Shown here one piece after another: positions 43,626 through 53,364 of a stretch of 64,000 nucleotides of DNA. The stretch lies in assembly GCA_900315545.1 (NCBI GenBank), contig OMZM01000004.1, positions 62,001 to 126,000 on the forward strand, read 5' to 3'. Position numbers and translations under genes: made by a program. A model generated the notes under the pieces. The model had not been told where the DNA came from and made no database searches. It saw nothing but the letters and a program-made list of their open reading frames with translations. The DNA is from an uncultured Prevotella sp. GTDB lineage: Bacteria; Bacteroidota; Bacteroidia; Bacteroidales; Bacteroidaceae. Every line of letters begins with the position of its first letter. Within the stretch, counting starts at the first letter, position 1.

Positions 43626-46442
43626 ATGAGTATTAACTATATAAATATAAAAGGTGCCAGAGAAAACAACCTGAAAAATATAAACCTAAAGCTGGCTCAC
43701 AACAAACTGATAGTTGTTACCGGTGTGAGTGGTTCGGGCAAGACATCATTGGCATTCGATACACTTTATGCGGAGGGACAGCGTAGATATGTGGAAAGTT
43801 TGTCTTCATACGCCAGACTTTTTCTTGGCAGAATGAAGAAGCCCAAATGCGATTTCATAACAGGATTGCCACCGGCGATAGCCATCGAACAGAAGGTTAT
43901 AAGTCGTAATCCACGCTCTACGGTCGGGACATCAACAGAAATATACGATTATCTTCGACTGTTGTTTGCACGAATAGGTAAGACTTATTCGCCCACAACA
44001 GGCAATCTTGTGAAGAAAGAAACAGTTGAAGATGTTTTCAACTATATTTATTCGCATCCCGAAGAAACAATGTGCTGCATATTATCTCCACTGAATAAAA
44101 ATGACAAACGTAGTCTGGAGAGCCTGCTGAAAGCAAAGTTGCAAAGTGGATACACAAGGGTTTACCTTAACAACGACTTTATAAAGATAGAAGATCTGTT
44201 GGAACAGGATGTTTCTGAAATAGATATCAAGGATATAGACATACTCATCGACAGAATAAGAACTGGTAGCGACAACGACACGGTATCAAGAATTCGTGAG
44301 TCAATAGAGACTGCTTTCTTTGAAGGCAACAGGGAATGCAAGATTGTAATCATGTCGCCGACCGTTGAAAGTCGCAGTTTCTCTGCGCGTTTCGAGGTTG
44401 ACGGTGAGAGTTTTGAAGAACCTTCGGAGAATATGTTTTCGTTCAATTCGCCGCTGGGAGCATGCCCTACATGTGAAGGATTTGGCAATATTATCGGCAT
44501 TGACGAGAAACTAGTAATACCAAATACGTCATTAAGTGTCTACGATGGATGTGTACAGTGTTGGCATGGAGAGAAGATGGGCATGTGGCAAGAGGAGTTC
44601 TGCCGCAGGGCAACAGCTGATAATTTCCCAATATTTACACCTTATTACGACTTGACGGAGGAGCAGAAAGGATGGCTGTGGCATGGACTTCCTTCTGAAA
44701 AAGCCTTAGACATTACGGAAAAGATATGTATCGACTCCTTCTTTCAGATGGTAAAAGACAATCAATACAAGATACAATACCGTGTGATGATGAGTCGATA
44801 TCGCGGAAAGACGGTATGTCCCGATTGTAAAGGTACGCGTCTCAAAAAAGAAACGAGTTATGTCAAGGTCGCAGGCAAGTCAATACAGGAACTTATTGAG
44901 ATGCCTATTGATGAACTGAGACAATGGTTTTCTGAAATAAAACTGTCGGAAACAGACTACAATATAGGCAAGAGAGCCATCACTGAAATCATCAGTCGTT
45001 TAGACTATCTATATAAGGTGGGGCTTGGTTATCTGACGCTTAATAGACAGTCGAACAGTCTAAGTGGAGGCGAAAGCCAGCGTATCAATCTCACAACCTG
45101 CATTGGAAGCTCGCTCGTTGGCTCTCTATACATTCTCGATGAGCCAAGTATCGGCTTGCACAGTAGAGATACGCAGAAGTTGATAGGTGTGCTTAAAGAC
45201 CTAAAGGAGCAAGACAATACAGTCATTGTAGTTGAGCATGACGAAGAAATCATGCGTGCGGCAGACTATCTTGTAGATATTGGTCCCGACGCAGGGCGCT
45301 TGGGAGGCACCGTAGTGTTTCAGGGCGACACAAAAGCAATATGCTCTGCCACAACAAAGAAACATCCTGACAGCCATACCGTCGCATATCTGTCGCATGT
45401 AGAGAATATAGACATACCTGCCACACGTCGCAGATGGAACATGTATATAGAACTGAAAGGCGCTCGCATGAACAACCTGAAAGGAATAGATGTGTGTTTC
45501 CCGTTGAATGTGATGACTGTTGTTACAGGCGTAAGCGGCAGCGGTAAGTCGTCGCTCGTCAAGGGAATACTCTATCCGGCACTGAAAAGACGACTCAACG
45601 AAGTATGCGACCCTCCTGGTGAATATTCTTCTATGGGTGGCGATTTGGAAAAGATAAGCCATGTGGAGTTTGTCGACCAGAACCCGATAGGCAAGAGTTC
45701 GCGCTCAAATCCAGTAACATACGTTAAGGCATTCGATGCTATACGTCAGCTGTTTGCCGACCAGCCGTTGGCACATCAGATGGGTTTCTCGCCACAATAT
45801 TTTTCGTTCAATACCGACGGCGGACGTTGTGATGAATGCAAAGGAGCAGGAGAAATAACGGTAGAGATGCAGTTCATGGCAGACCTGGTGCTGGAGTGTG
45901 ATGTGTGTCATGGACAACGCTTCAAGCGAGAGATACTCGACGTGAAGTTTGCAGGTAAGAATATAAATGACATACTAAACATGACGGTTGGTGAAGCAAT
46001 AGATTTTTTTGCTTCAAACGGTCAGCAAGCCATTGCATCGAAGCTGCAACCACTCAGCAGCGTCGGACTTGGATACATAAAACTCGGACAAAGTTCTTCA
46101 TCGTTGTCAGGAGGCGAAAACCAGAGAGTAAAGCTCGCATACTATATAGGACAGGAACGTCAGCAACCGACACTTTTTATTTTCGACGAGCCGACAACGG
46201 GTCTGCATTTCCATGACATAAAATGCTTATTGCAATCTTTCGACTCTCTCATAAAGAGAGGACACACTGTCGTCATAATAGAACACAATATGGAGATAAT
46301 AAAGTGTGCAGATCATGTCATCGACTTAGGACCTGAAGCTGGCAGCAATGGCGGAAATCTCGTCTGCGAAGGAACACCCGAAGACATTGTGCAATGCAAG
46401 AGCAGTTACACGGCGCAATACTTGAAAGAAAAACTTAAATAA
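43626..46442 (+). CDS. UvrA-family excinuclease ATPase, divergent paralogue
   Basis: This 938-residue UvrA has both ABC modules: Walker A GVSGSGKTSLAFDT and [13 protein letters not shown], signatures [12 protein letters not shown] and SLSGGENQRVKL, and zinc-binding pairs (CPTCEGFG, CPDCKGTRL, CDECKGAGE with CDVCHGQRF). It differs from the second copy: the module after the C-terminal signature reads AYYIGQERQQPTLFIFDEPTTG where canonical UvrA has a KDTGKT pattern. It probably belongs to a Bacteroidota second-UvrA group. UvrA scans DNA for damage with UvrB. Its function may be specialised or redundant. It is followed by a small membrane protein and the AmgK-RapZ fusion gene. Confidence 0.9.
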   Translation: MSINYINIKGARENNLKNINLKLAHNKLIVVTGVSGSGKTSLAFDTLYAEGQRRYVESLSSYARLFLGRMKKPKCDFITGLPPAIAIEQKVISRNPRSTVGTSTEIYDYLRLLFARIGKTYSPTTGNLVKKETVEDVFNYIYSHPEETMCCILSPLNKNDKRSLESLLKAKLQSGYTRVYLNNDFIKIEDLLEQDVSEIDIKDIDILIDRIRTGSDNDTVSRIRESIETAFFEGNRECKIVIMSPTVESRSFSARFEVDGESFEEPSENMFSFNSPLGACPTCEGFGNIIGIDEKLVIPNTSLSVYDGCVQCWHGEKMGMWQEEFCRRATADNFPIFTPYYDLTEEQKGWLWHGLPSEKALDITEKICIDSFFQMVKDNQYKIQYRVMMSRYRGKTVCPDCKGTRLKKETSYVKVAGKSIQELIEMPIDELRQWFSEIKLSETDYNIGKRAITEIISRLDYLYKVGLGYLTLNRQSNSLSGGESQRINLTTCIGSSLVGSLYILDEPSIGLHSRDTQKLIGVLKDLKEQDNTVIVVEHDEEIMRAADYLVDIGPDAGRLGGTVVFQGDTKAICSATTKKHPDSHTVAYLSHVENIDIPATRRRWNMYIELKGARMNNLKGIDVCFPLNVMTVVTGVSGSGKSSLVKGILYPALKRRLNEVCDPPGEYSSMGGDLEKISHVEFVDQNPIGKSSRSNPVTYVKAFDAIRQLFADQPLAHQMGFSPQYFSFNTDGGRCDECKGAGEITVEMQFMADLVLECDVCHGQRFKREILDVKFAGKNINDILNMTVGEAIDFFASNGQQAIASKLQPLSSVGLGYIKLGQSSSSLSGGENQRVKLAYYIGQERQQPTLFIFDEPTTGLHFHDIKCLLQSFDSLIKRGHTVVIIEHNMEIIKCADHVIDLGPEAGSNGGNLVCEGTPEDIVQCKSSYTAQYLKEKLK

Positions 46443-46451
46443 AACATAGAT

Positions 46452-46643
46452 ATGAAAGCAAATTACAATATAAAGCACTTTATAATTCTTTTCGTCGTAA
46501 TATTAGGTTTAAGGATTCTGACTGACTCTTGGATGATGACACTTGGCATTGTCATGATATTGCTTTTGATTGACAGGATGCTGATAATCTACGACAATAA
46601 AAGACGACGCGACAAAGAGGAAAACGATAAAGACAATAACTGA
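46452..46643 (+). CDS. small two-helix membrane protein
   Basis: A 63-residue protein has two hydrophobic stretches (FIILFVVILGLRIL and MMTLGIVMILLLIDRML) and a highly charged tail (NKRRRDKEENDKDNN). It sits 9 bp after the UvrA paralogue and 2 bp before the kinase-RapZ fusion gene, so it is part of that operon. I recognise no family; the tight packing supports a real gene. Confidence 0.65.
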   Translation: MKANYNIKHFIILFVVILGLRILTDSWMMTLGIVMILLLIDRMLIIYDNKRRRDKEENDKDNN

Positions 46644-46645
46644 CG

Positions 46646-48175
46646 ATGGAACGACTTGCAAACTTATATAGCACATGGCGCAAGCAGGATGCTGCAAAGA
46701 TAGAGAAACTTGCTGCATCGGGAAGCAACAGGGAATACTATCGCATATACGATAACGACGGCAGCACATACATAGGTGTAGTAGGAACGAGCCGCGAAGA
46801 GAACGAGGCTTTTGTCTATCTGTCTCAGCATTTCAAGAAACGTATGTTGCCAGTGCCAGACATACTTGCCGTAAGCAGCGACGAGATGTGCTACATACAG
46901 AGCGATTTAGGCAATAAATCACTGTTCGATGAACTCAGGGGCGGTCGCGAATCTGGTGGCAGATACAACGTCAGGGAGCGCGAACTGCTGGAAAAGACTA
47001 TCAGGGAACTTCCCAACATACAGATACGTGGCGCACGAGGACTACAATGGGAACACTGCTACCCACAACCGGAGTTCAATGAAGACAATGTAATGTTTGA
47101 CCTCAACTACTTCAAATACTGTTTCCTAAAACCAACCGGCATAGACTTCCATGAACTAAAGCTCGAAGCAAACTTCCGCATGTTCATGAAAGACCTGACG
47201 GAAGAAAAGTTTGACAGTTTCCTTTATCGTGATTTCCAAGCCAGAAATGTCATGCTCGATGACGACGACAATCCATGTTTCATAGACTATCAGGGAGGCC
47301 GCAAAGGACCATACTACTATGATGTGGCTTCTTTTCTCTGGCAGGCATCTGCACAATACCCGAAGGAACTGAAGCAGAAACTTGTAGATGTGTACTACGA
47401 TGCACTGAAAAACTATACGGAGGTACCGTCTGTACGTCATTTCAGAGACAGGCTAAATCTCTTTGTGCTGTTCCGCACGATGCAGGTTTTGGGTGCATAC
47501 GGCTATCGCGGAAACTTTGAAAAGAAGCAACATTTCATAGAATCCATACCGCCGGCGATAAACAATCTTCGCGAAATAATTAAAGAAGGTAACTTCCCCT
47601 ACCCTTACCTGATAGAGACATTGCAGCACATTTGCGACATGCCGCAGTATCAGACAGTGGAAAAGAAGAATGTATCGCGTGCCGACGGATATAAGATTAC
47701 GAGCAATAATATCTACAATGCGCATCCCTCTGACGGACCGGCAACGTTCTCGAAGTATGACAATCGTGGTCCGCTCGTAGTCAGGGTGTTCAGTTTCTCC
47801 TATCATAAAGGGATACCAGAAGACACGTCGGGCAATGGTGGCGGCTATGTTTTCGACTGCCGTTCCACGCACAATCCAGGACGATACGAACCATACAAGA
47901 AACTCACGGGACTCGATGAGCCTGTCATCCGATTTCTGGAAGACGACGGAGAGATACTCACGTTCCTCGACGACATATATAAACTTGCCGACAGACACAT
48001 AGAGCGCTATCTGCAACGAGGTTTCAACAGCCTCATGTTCTCATTCGGATGCACTGGCGGGCAGCACCGCTCTGTCTATGCAGCGCAGCATCTGGCAGAG
48101 TATATACACAACAAATTCGGAATAGAAGTTATCGTAAATCATCGCGAGCAAGGCATCGTAAGCGAACTAAAATAA
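46646..48175 (+). CDS. AmgK-like sugar kinase fused to RapZ C-terminal domain
   Basis: This 509-residue protein joins two domains. Residues 1-340 form a choline/aminoglycoside-kinase fold (SGSNREYYRI, FLYRDFQARNVMLDDDDNPCFIDYQGG) like AmgK, which phosphorylates MurNAc or GlcNAc in cell-wall recycling. Residues of about 375-509 resemble the RapZ C-terminal region (VRVFSFSYHKGIPED, GYVFDCRSTHNPGRY, MFSFGCTGGQHRSVY), which senses glucosamine metabolites in E. coli. The fusion links sugar recycling with amino-sugar sensing. The MurU-like partner is at 23371. It ends just before repeat copy 4. Confidence 0.85.
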   Translation: MERLANLYSTWRKQDAAKIEKLAASGSNREYYRIYDNDGSTYIGVVGTSREENEAFVYLSQHFKKRMLPVPDILAVSSDEMCYIQSDLGNKSLFDELRGGRESGGRYNVRERELLEKTIRELPNIQIRGARGLQWEHCYPQPEFNEDNVMFDLNYFKYCFLKPTGIDFHELKLEANFRMFMKDLTEEKFDSFLYRDFQARNVMLDDDDNPCFIDYQGGRKGPYYYDVASFLWQASAQYPKELKQKLVDVYYDALKNYTEVPSVRHFRDRLNLFVLFRTMQVLGAYGYRGNFEKKQHFIESIPPAINNLREIIKEGNFPYPYLIETLQHICDMPQYQTVEKKNVSRADGYKITSNNIYNAHPSDGPATFSKYDNRGPLVVRVFSFSYHKGIPEDTSGNGGGYVFDCRSTHNPGRYEPYKKLTGLDEPVIRFLEDDGEILTFLDDIYKLADRHIERYLQRGFNSLMFSFGCTGGQHRSVYAAQHLAEYIHNKFGIEVIVNHREQGIVSELK

Positions 48176-48294
48176 TTGTTTAATTGGAAACGGCAGATAG
48201 TCAAGTTTGATTTTCTGACGTTTCCGACTAAATGCCTATACCTTGTTATATATATAGAATCCTGCTTGTGATTAATCGCAGACTACTGCGTGAG
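48176..48294. other. spacer before repeat copy 4
   Basis: No ORF or hairpin stands out here. The remaining gap to 48741 is filled by repeat copy 4 (to about 48657) and an AT-rich stretch. Confidence 0.35.
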
Positions 48295-48657
48295 TGCCCG
48301 CGAAAGTCGTTGCAATGAAAAAAGTAGCGAAATATGCCCGTATTTTGTGTGCATTTATATCTGCCTTACAGTCAGGGTGTTAGACTTAAATATTAGCCTT
48401 GTGTGCAAAAAATATATGTGTTAAAATTGTCAAAGAGTATGTTTGAGATTGTCAAACAGTGTGTTTGAGGAGGTCAGACATAGTGTTTGGGGGTGTCAGG
48501 CATAATGTTTTGCAAGCCTATTTTGCAAAATAGAAGCCTCAAAGATACTCTTTGACAATTTTAACACTTGTAAATGGTCTTTGAATTAACACAAATTTAC
48601 ACTTTCTGGGGCTGTTCCTTTTTTATTTTGAGAGTTTTTCCTTGTCAAAATAAAATC
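48295..48657 (-). repeat. dispersed intergenic repeat, copy 4 (type B, inverted)
   Basis: Read on the minus strand, this copy has the 5' block AGGAAAAACTCTC, the central inverted repeat with arms GTTAAAATTGTCAAAGAGTA and its complement (48420-48563 on the plus strand), and the 3' block ACGACTTTCGCGGGC. Its last bases diverge (CACTCACGC instead of CATTCTCGCG). It is the only copy in this orientation. Confidence 0.85.
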
Positions 48658-48741
48658 ACAAATGCGATGTTCGAGGCTGCTCTCTCCTGCCCTGTTGAGG
48701 TAAGAATATACAAGACAATAGAGCAATGTGTATATAAAAAA

Positions 48742-48789
48742 GAGAATGTATGATAAAACGTATCAATACACGTCTTACCATACATTCTC
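48742..48789 (-). terminator. terminator of the peptide transporter operon
   Basis: An 11-bp perfect stem GAGAATGTATG/CATACATTCTC with a 26-nt loop is followed on the minus strand by six T residues. Confidence 0.75.
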
Positions 48790-48811
48790 GATATTGGAAT
48801 ATAAAAATATA

Positions 48812-50335
48812 TTAGCTTACTTTCTCAAGTCGCTTCATCATTGCAAACATGAATAGTGCAGAGAGGATGCAGAGCACGAGGAATACAGCCCAGACAACTG
48901 TCAGTGGCAGGTCGCCCCAGAGGAGTCCGCCCACAGCTACGAGGAAGTTACCGATAGCTGTTGCAACAAACCATCCGCCCATCATCATTCCCTTATATTT
49001 TGGAGGTGCAACTTTCGATACGAACGAGATACCCATTGGCGAGAGCAGAAGCTCTGCAAATGTAAGAATAAGATAAGTACCGATAAGCCAGTTGGCAGAT
49101 GCGAGTGGTCCGTCCTGTCCTGCGTCAGCGAGTGCCTTCTGCTCGTTTGGAGTGAGCAAGCCCTGTGAAGCAACAATCATCACGCAGAAAGCAACGGCAG
49201 CAACAAGCATACCGTAAGCAATCTTTCGTGGTGCTGAAGGCTCCTTGCCCTTCTTTGCCAATGCTCCGAAGATAGCCATGCTGACAGGAGTGAGTGCTAC
49301 TACATAGAACGGGTTGAACTGCTGGAATATTGGTGCGGCAAGGTCTACGGAACCGCTAACGCGTGTGTACTTCCAGTAAAGCACACCTACAACGGCTGCA
49401 ATGACAAGTGCAGAAATGCCTTTAGCCTTTGAAGTCTTGCTCTGGAACAGTGAGAACAGAGCGTAAACCATGACGATAATCAGGAACAGGTTTATTACGT
49501 CGAACGCCATGCTCTGTACGCCTTCAGCGCTCTTCTGTGTAAACTCGTTTGCAAAATATGTCAAGCTGAGACCATTCTGGTGGAATGCCATCCAGAAGAA
49601 TACTACGACTGCAAATACCAGACACAGTGCAACGATGCGTGCCTTTGTATCTTCAGGCGACAATTCTTCTTCATTTGAAACAACAGCCTCCTTCTTGCGC
49701 TCGCCACCTTCTACATGCTTGAACGTAGAACGGAAAGCATAATAGATGGCAATAGACAGAATCAGCGACAAGCAAGCCACGCCGAATGAGAAGTGGTAAG
49801 CATCGTTTCCGCTGAAGCCGAGAGAAGTTTCTGCATATTCCTTAATCTTAACGGCAGCTGTAGGAGCAAACAATGCACCGATGTTGATAGCCATGTAGAA
49901 GATAGAGAAAGCAGAGTCGCGCATGTCAGAGTATTTAGGGTCATCATACAGATTACCCACCATTACTTGCAGGTTACCCTTAAACAATCCTGTTCCAACA
50001 CTGATAAAGATAAGTGCCAGCAACATGACGATGAGTGCAAAAGTCTCTCCTCCGAGTGGAAGCGACAGCAAGAGATATCCTCCGAACATAATGATGATAC
50101 CGAGTGTTACCATCTTTCCGAAACCAAACTTGTCGGCAAGCATACCGCCAAAGAGGGGCATGAAGTAGACTAAGCCCAAGAATGTACTGTAGATAACTCC
50201 GGCAGTACCTGGCGTAAGTCCGAAGTTTTCCCTCAAGAATAATGCAAAAACTGCGATCATGGTGTAGTAACCGAATCGCTCTCCAGTGTTGGCGAGTGCC
50301 AACGCGTAAAGTCCTTTTGGTTGATTTTCAAACAT
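48812..50335 (-). CDS. POT/PTR2-family peptide transporter
   Basis: This 507-residue MFS transporter of the proton-dependent oligopeptide (POT) family has the signature GERFGYYTMIAVFALFL near the start, the FKGNLQVMVGNLY segment near 120, and about 12-14 hydrophobic helices. The ExxER-type motif is visible as NTGERFGYY. It likely imports di- and tripeptides. It lies downstream of the PorT-like gene by 34 bp on the same strand and may be the last gene of a three-gene operon. Confidence 0.93.
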   Translation of the reverse strand: MFENQPKGLYALALANTGERFGYYTMIAVFALFLRENFGLTPGTAGVIYSTFLGLVYFMPLFGGMLADKFGFGKMVTLGIIIMFGGYLLLSLPLGGETFALIVMLLALIFISVGTGLFKGNLQVMVGNLYDDPKYSDMRDSAFSIFYMAINIGALFAPTAAVKIKEYAETSLGFSGNDAYHFSFGVACLSLILSIAIYYAFRSTFKHVEGGERKKEAVVSNEEELSPEDTKARIVALCLVFAVVVFFWMAFHQNGLSLTYFANEFTQKSAEGVQSMAFDVINLFLIIVMVYALFSLFQSKTSKAKGISALVIAAVVGVLYWKYTRVSGSVDLAAPIFQQFNPFYVVALTPVSMAIFGALAKKGKEPSAPRKIAYGMLVAAVAFCVMIVASQGLLTPNEQKALADAGQDGPLASANWLIGTYLILTFAELLLSPMGISFVSKVAPPKYKGMMMGGWFVATAIGNFLVAVGGLLWGDLPLTVVWAVFLVLCILSALFMFAMMKRLEKVS

Positions 50336-50369
50336 TTTTTTATGGTTTTAGTGAATAATATTATCTTTA

Positions 50370-51137
50370 TTAATGGAGTATATCAAACAAATATGTCATT
50401 TTCATAACTATATTTCCTATATTTGATTTTCCGAAATAGTCTCGCTTTGAGTCATGGTAGATGTTGCCCAGTCCGTAATAGTAGCGGGCTTCCAACAGGA
50501 AATGCCCTACCTTAGGAACGGAATATTCCACTCCGGCACCGGCAGCAATTCCATAATCGAACTTGCGTTCTACTTTCATAGAGTATTGTTTTACTATGGT
50601 GTTTGAACGATCATCAATGTTTATTTTCTCAATATCGAAATTTGAGTCTGAAGATTCGTTCAGATAAAGTCCGAACTGTGGACCTGCCTGTACAAAAAAC
50701 TGCATGCCTCGCTCTTCCTTGCCCCATGCAAGGTGTGCAAAAAGCGGCATTTGAATGTAGTTTATGGTACGTGAATATTTTTCGGCAACACCGGTTGCCG
50801 TATTAATGACCGGCTGTTCCTGAGCATTTTTGATATCTTCTTTCCAGCCAATGGATGCATAATTGATTTCTCCGAGTAGTGAGCAGATGGTTGTAAAGTA
50901 TTTCTCACAGACATATTTCACGCTTACACCCATTGTCATGCCACCATGAAAGTTTTGTGGAACTTTAGGCGTAAACCCTACATTGCTCAATATGTAACCA
51001 CCATTTACACCTATCGACAAATCGTTGCGGTGCTCCCCTATCTGCGAGAACGACGACAGGCTTACGAGGAGAAAAGCCATGACGACGGAAATCGTCTTGA
51101 CTGATTGTTTGCTGTTTCCTCTGCGAACGGATGTCAT
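50370..51137 (-). CDS. PorT-family outer-membrane beta-barrel protein
   Basis: This 255-residue protein has a signal peptide (VVMAFLLVSLSSFSQ) and alternating hydrophobic beta strands (LSIGVNGGYILSN, FFVQAGPQFGLYL, YGIAAGAGVEYSV, LEARYYYGLGNIY). This is the PorT/OMP_b-brl_2 pattern. PorT is a T9SS-linked barrel in Porphyromonas; members here are often uncharacterised. It is followed by the peptide transporter and preceded at 38 bp by the LysM protein gene. Confidence 0.82.
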   Translation of the reverse strand: MTSVRRGNSKQSVKTISVVMAFLLVSLSSFSQIGEHRNDLSIGVNGGYILSNVGFTPKVPQNFHGGMTMGVSVKYVCEKYFTTICSLLGEINYASIGWKEDIKNAQEQPVINTATGVAEKYSRTINYIQMPLFAHLAWGKEERGMQFFVQAGPQFGLYLNESSDSNFDIEKINIDDRSNTIVKQYSMKVERKFDYGIAAGAGVEYSVPKVGHFLLEARYYYGLGNIYHDSKRDYFGKSNIGNIVMKMTYLFDILH

Positions 51138-51175
51138 AGGTACTGCTATGTATTTGTTTATACTGATTTTGTCTG

Positions 51176-52534
51176 CTAAAAGTTTATTGCATCAATGGCT
51201 TTGTCAGTCTTATAGTGTACGAACATGAGAGTTTCGTTTTGCATACCGCCACTGTTTCCAACTTTCCTGAATCGCAACGGTGTCTGCACGGCACGATACG
51301 TAGATTGTCCTTTCATGCCGTTGAATGTCTTGCCAAACTTGTGGAAGCCGCCGATGAAGAAACATCCATGATCGAAACCTGTCAGCCCAAAATGAGGAAT
51401 GGCATACATCATGTCATTTTTAAACCACTTCTTATAGTTGGCTTCTACCCAGCGGGTATCGTTTGACGTAGGATTGTAGTAGAATGTAGTGGGAATATAT
51501 GTGTCGTACTTATGAAAATAGTCTTTATAAACATTTGTGTATAAAAACCAGTCAACGTATCCGAACAATGAAATCTGTACGTTGTTGTCAACAGCCTTTA
51601 ACTTGTCTAAACGCTGGAATAATGTGTTTAGTTCCGGAGATTTGCCTGTATTGATAATGACGATATTGCGTCCGTTCTTGCTGAAACACTTCATGAAGTC
51701 AGCATCCGATGCCTTTAAGTGTGTAATGGAATAACTTAATCCTACAGATTCAAGTCTTTGCCTGAGTTCTTTGGTAAACAGTCCCTTGTCGCTTGTTACG
51801 TCTCCGGCATCGACGATTATCGGGTGATAGTCTTTAAACTGACCTATGAATTGTTGTGTCGTTATCTTGTTTAAATCTTCCTGTGCCTGATAAACTTGAA
51901 ATATATGACTGTTGACAGCCACATCGTTGCCGCTTATTGAGAAAGGAATGACCATCATTATATCATTTTTCTGGCAAAAATCAGCCAAAGGCTTTACCAT
52001 GCTAGTGTATAAAGGACCGAAAATAATGTCGCATTTAGAAGCATCGTTTTCAAGTAATGTTGTTCTTATGTCTGCATCTATTGGTACATTCCACGCATTT
52101 ATGTCTATCGAGATATTGTCTTTTTTTAGTCTGTCGCATGACAAAAGTAAACCGCGATAGTATTCTATCATGCGTTTACCGTCCCCATTTATATCATGCA
52201 GTGGCAGCATGACGCCGACTTTTATAGGACGACTGATGGGCAACTGCTGTGCTGTAGGCTGCTTTTGTTCAGTCGTGTTGTTGACAATCTTGTTGTCATT
52301 AGGGTAAGGTATGTTTATGTAATCTCCTTTTTTGAGGCTATAGCCAGGCATATTCATCTCGGGATTAACTTCTGAAAGTTCTTCAATAGTTATTCCATAA
52401 TTCTTTGCAATACCAAATAACGTCTCACTTTTCTTTACCTTGTGACGTTCCTTTATCTTGATTTCTTGCGCATACAAAGACAGGCTAATGTTGAAAGCAA
52501 TAAGTAACAGAAAAAATCTTAAAACTGTTTTCAT
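51176..52534 (-). CDS. LysM protein with periplasmic-binding-protein-like domain
   Basis: This 452-residue exported protein has a signal peptide (MKTVLRFFLLLIAFNISLSLYA), a LysM peptidoglycan-binding domain at about 30-77 (HKVKKSETLFGIAKNYGI), and a type 1 periplasmic-binding-like domain (about 105-452, IKVGVMLPLHDINGDGKRM, then IIVDAGDVTSDKGLF). I start at ATG 52534 because an upstream ATG adds ten non-signal residues. It may sense or tether to cell wall in the periplasm. It appears to lead the operon with the PorT-like gene and transporter. Confidence 0.85.
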   Translation of the reverse strand: MKTVLRFFLLLIAFNISLSLYAQEIKIKERHKVKKSETLFGIAKNYGITIEELSEVNPEMNMPGYSLKKGDYINIPYPNDNKIVNNTTEQKQPTAQQLPISRPIKVGVMLPLHDINGDGKRMIEYYRGLLLSCDRLKKDNISIDINAWNVPIDADIRTTLLENDASKCDIIFGPLYTSMVKPLADFCQKNDIMMVIPFSISGNDVAVNSHIFQVYQAQEDLNKITTQQFIGQFKDYHPIIVDAGDVTSDKGLFTKELRQRLESVGLSYSITHLKASDADFMKCFSKNGRNIVIINTGKSPELNTLFQRLDKLKAVDNNVQISLFGYVDWFLYTNVYKDYFHKYDTYIPTTFYYNPTSNDTRWVEANYKKWFKNDMMYAIPHFGLTGFDHGCFFIGGFHKFGKTFNGMKGQSTYRAVQTPLRFRKVGNSGGMQNETLMFVHYKTDKAIDAINF

Positions 52535-52561
52535 ATTATATATTTTATTTAAAACTGAATG

Positions 52562-52610
52562 CAAAAATACAAAAAAATAGAATGTTTATCAACTTTATTA
52601 TGTATTTTTG
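52562..52610. promoter_or_regulatory. divergent promoters between the LysM gene and the T9SS cargo gene
   Basis: TATTTTTG boxes occur on both strands: plus 52603-52610 for the T9SS cargo and minus 52562-52569 for the LysM gene. TTGA stands 19 bp before the minus box. Confidence 0.55.
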
Positions 52611-52637
52611 CAATAAATTTTAAATATAATTACAAAT

Positions 52638-53357
52638 ATGAGGATAAAAAACAGCATATTTACAGTTATTATACTACTTTTTTCGCTGCAATGTTTTGCA
52701 GACAAATTACCGACAATAAACCCTACTGCCACCGTAGAAAAGTCAGATGGAAATGAAGTTGTAACGTCATATTCAGGTTCTGCGCCGCTGAAAGTTGTAT
52801 TCGAAGCAAATGCTGAGAATGCTGACGGTTGGAGCGCATACTATGAGTGGCGTTTTACGCATGAGGAAGAAACAACCCCATACCTTATAAGATATGATGA
52901 AGACACGGACTATACGTTTACTCAGGCGGGCACTCACTATATTGTTCTCTATGCCACGTTTACACGAGGAACGGAGGAAGTGTCATACAAAGAGGAATAC
53001 TGGGGAGACGTTGGGGCAATAAATATATCCATCAGTGAAAGTAAATTGGACATGCCAAATGCTTTCTCGCCAAACGACGACGGAATAAATGACATTTATA
53101 AGGCAAAAGAGGGATTTCAAAGTATTACAGAGTTTCATGCATATATATTCAACAGATGGGGACAGAAACTGTTTGAATGGACAAATCCGGCAGAAGGATG
53201 GGACGGAACTTTCAACGGGAAACCTGTTAAGCAGGGTGTATATTTCGTGCTTGTGGAAGCGAAGGGTGCCGACGGCAGAAAATACAACATACGAAAAGAT
53301 GTCAACCTGCTGAGAGGATTCACAGAAGGAGGAGTAAGAAACAACTCTGAACAATAG
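52638..53357 (+). CDS. secreted protein with T9SS type B (gliding-motility) C-terminal domain
   Basis: This 239-residue exported protein has a signal peptide ([14 protein letters not shown]), a PKD-like region ([24 protein letters not shown]) and a T9SS type B sorting domain at the end ([44 protein letters not shown]). Such domains direct export through the type IX system. Cargo of this kind is usually larger; here the sorting domain is a third of the protein. The canonical uvrA gene starts 8 bp downstream. Confidence 0.88.
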   Translation: MRIKNSIFTVIILLFSLQCFADKLPTINPTATVEKSDGNEVVTSYSGSAPLKVVFEANAENADGWSAYYEWRFTHEEETTPYLIRYDEDTDYTFTQAGTHYIVLYATFTRGTEEVSYKEEYWGDVGAINISISESKLDMPNAFSPNDDGINDIYKAKEGFQSITEFHAYIFNRWGQKLFEWTNPAEGWDGTFNGKPVKQGVYFVLVEAKGADGRKYNIRKDVNLLRGFTEGGVRNNSEQ

Positions 53358-53364
53358 GAAGATA

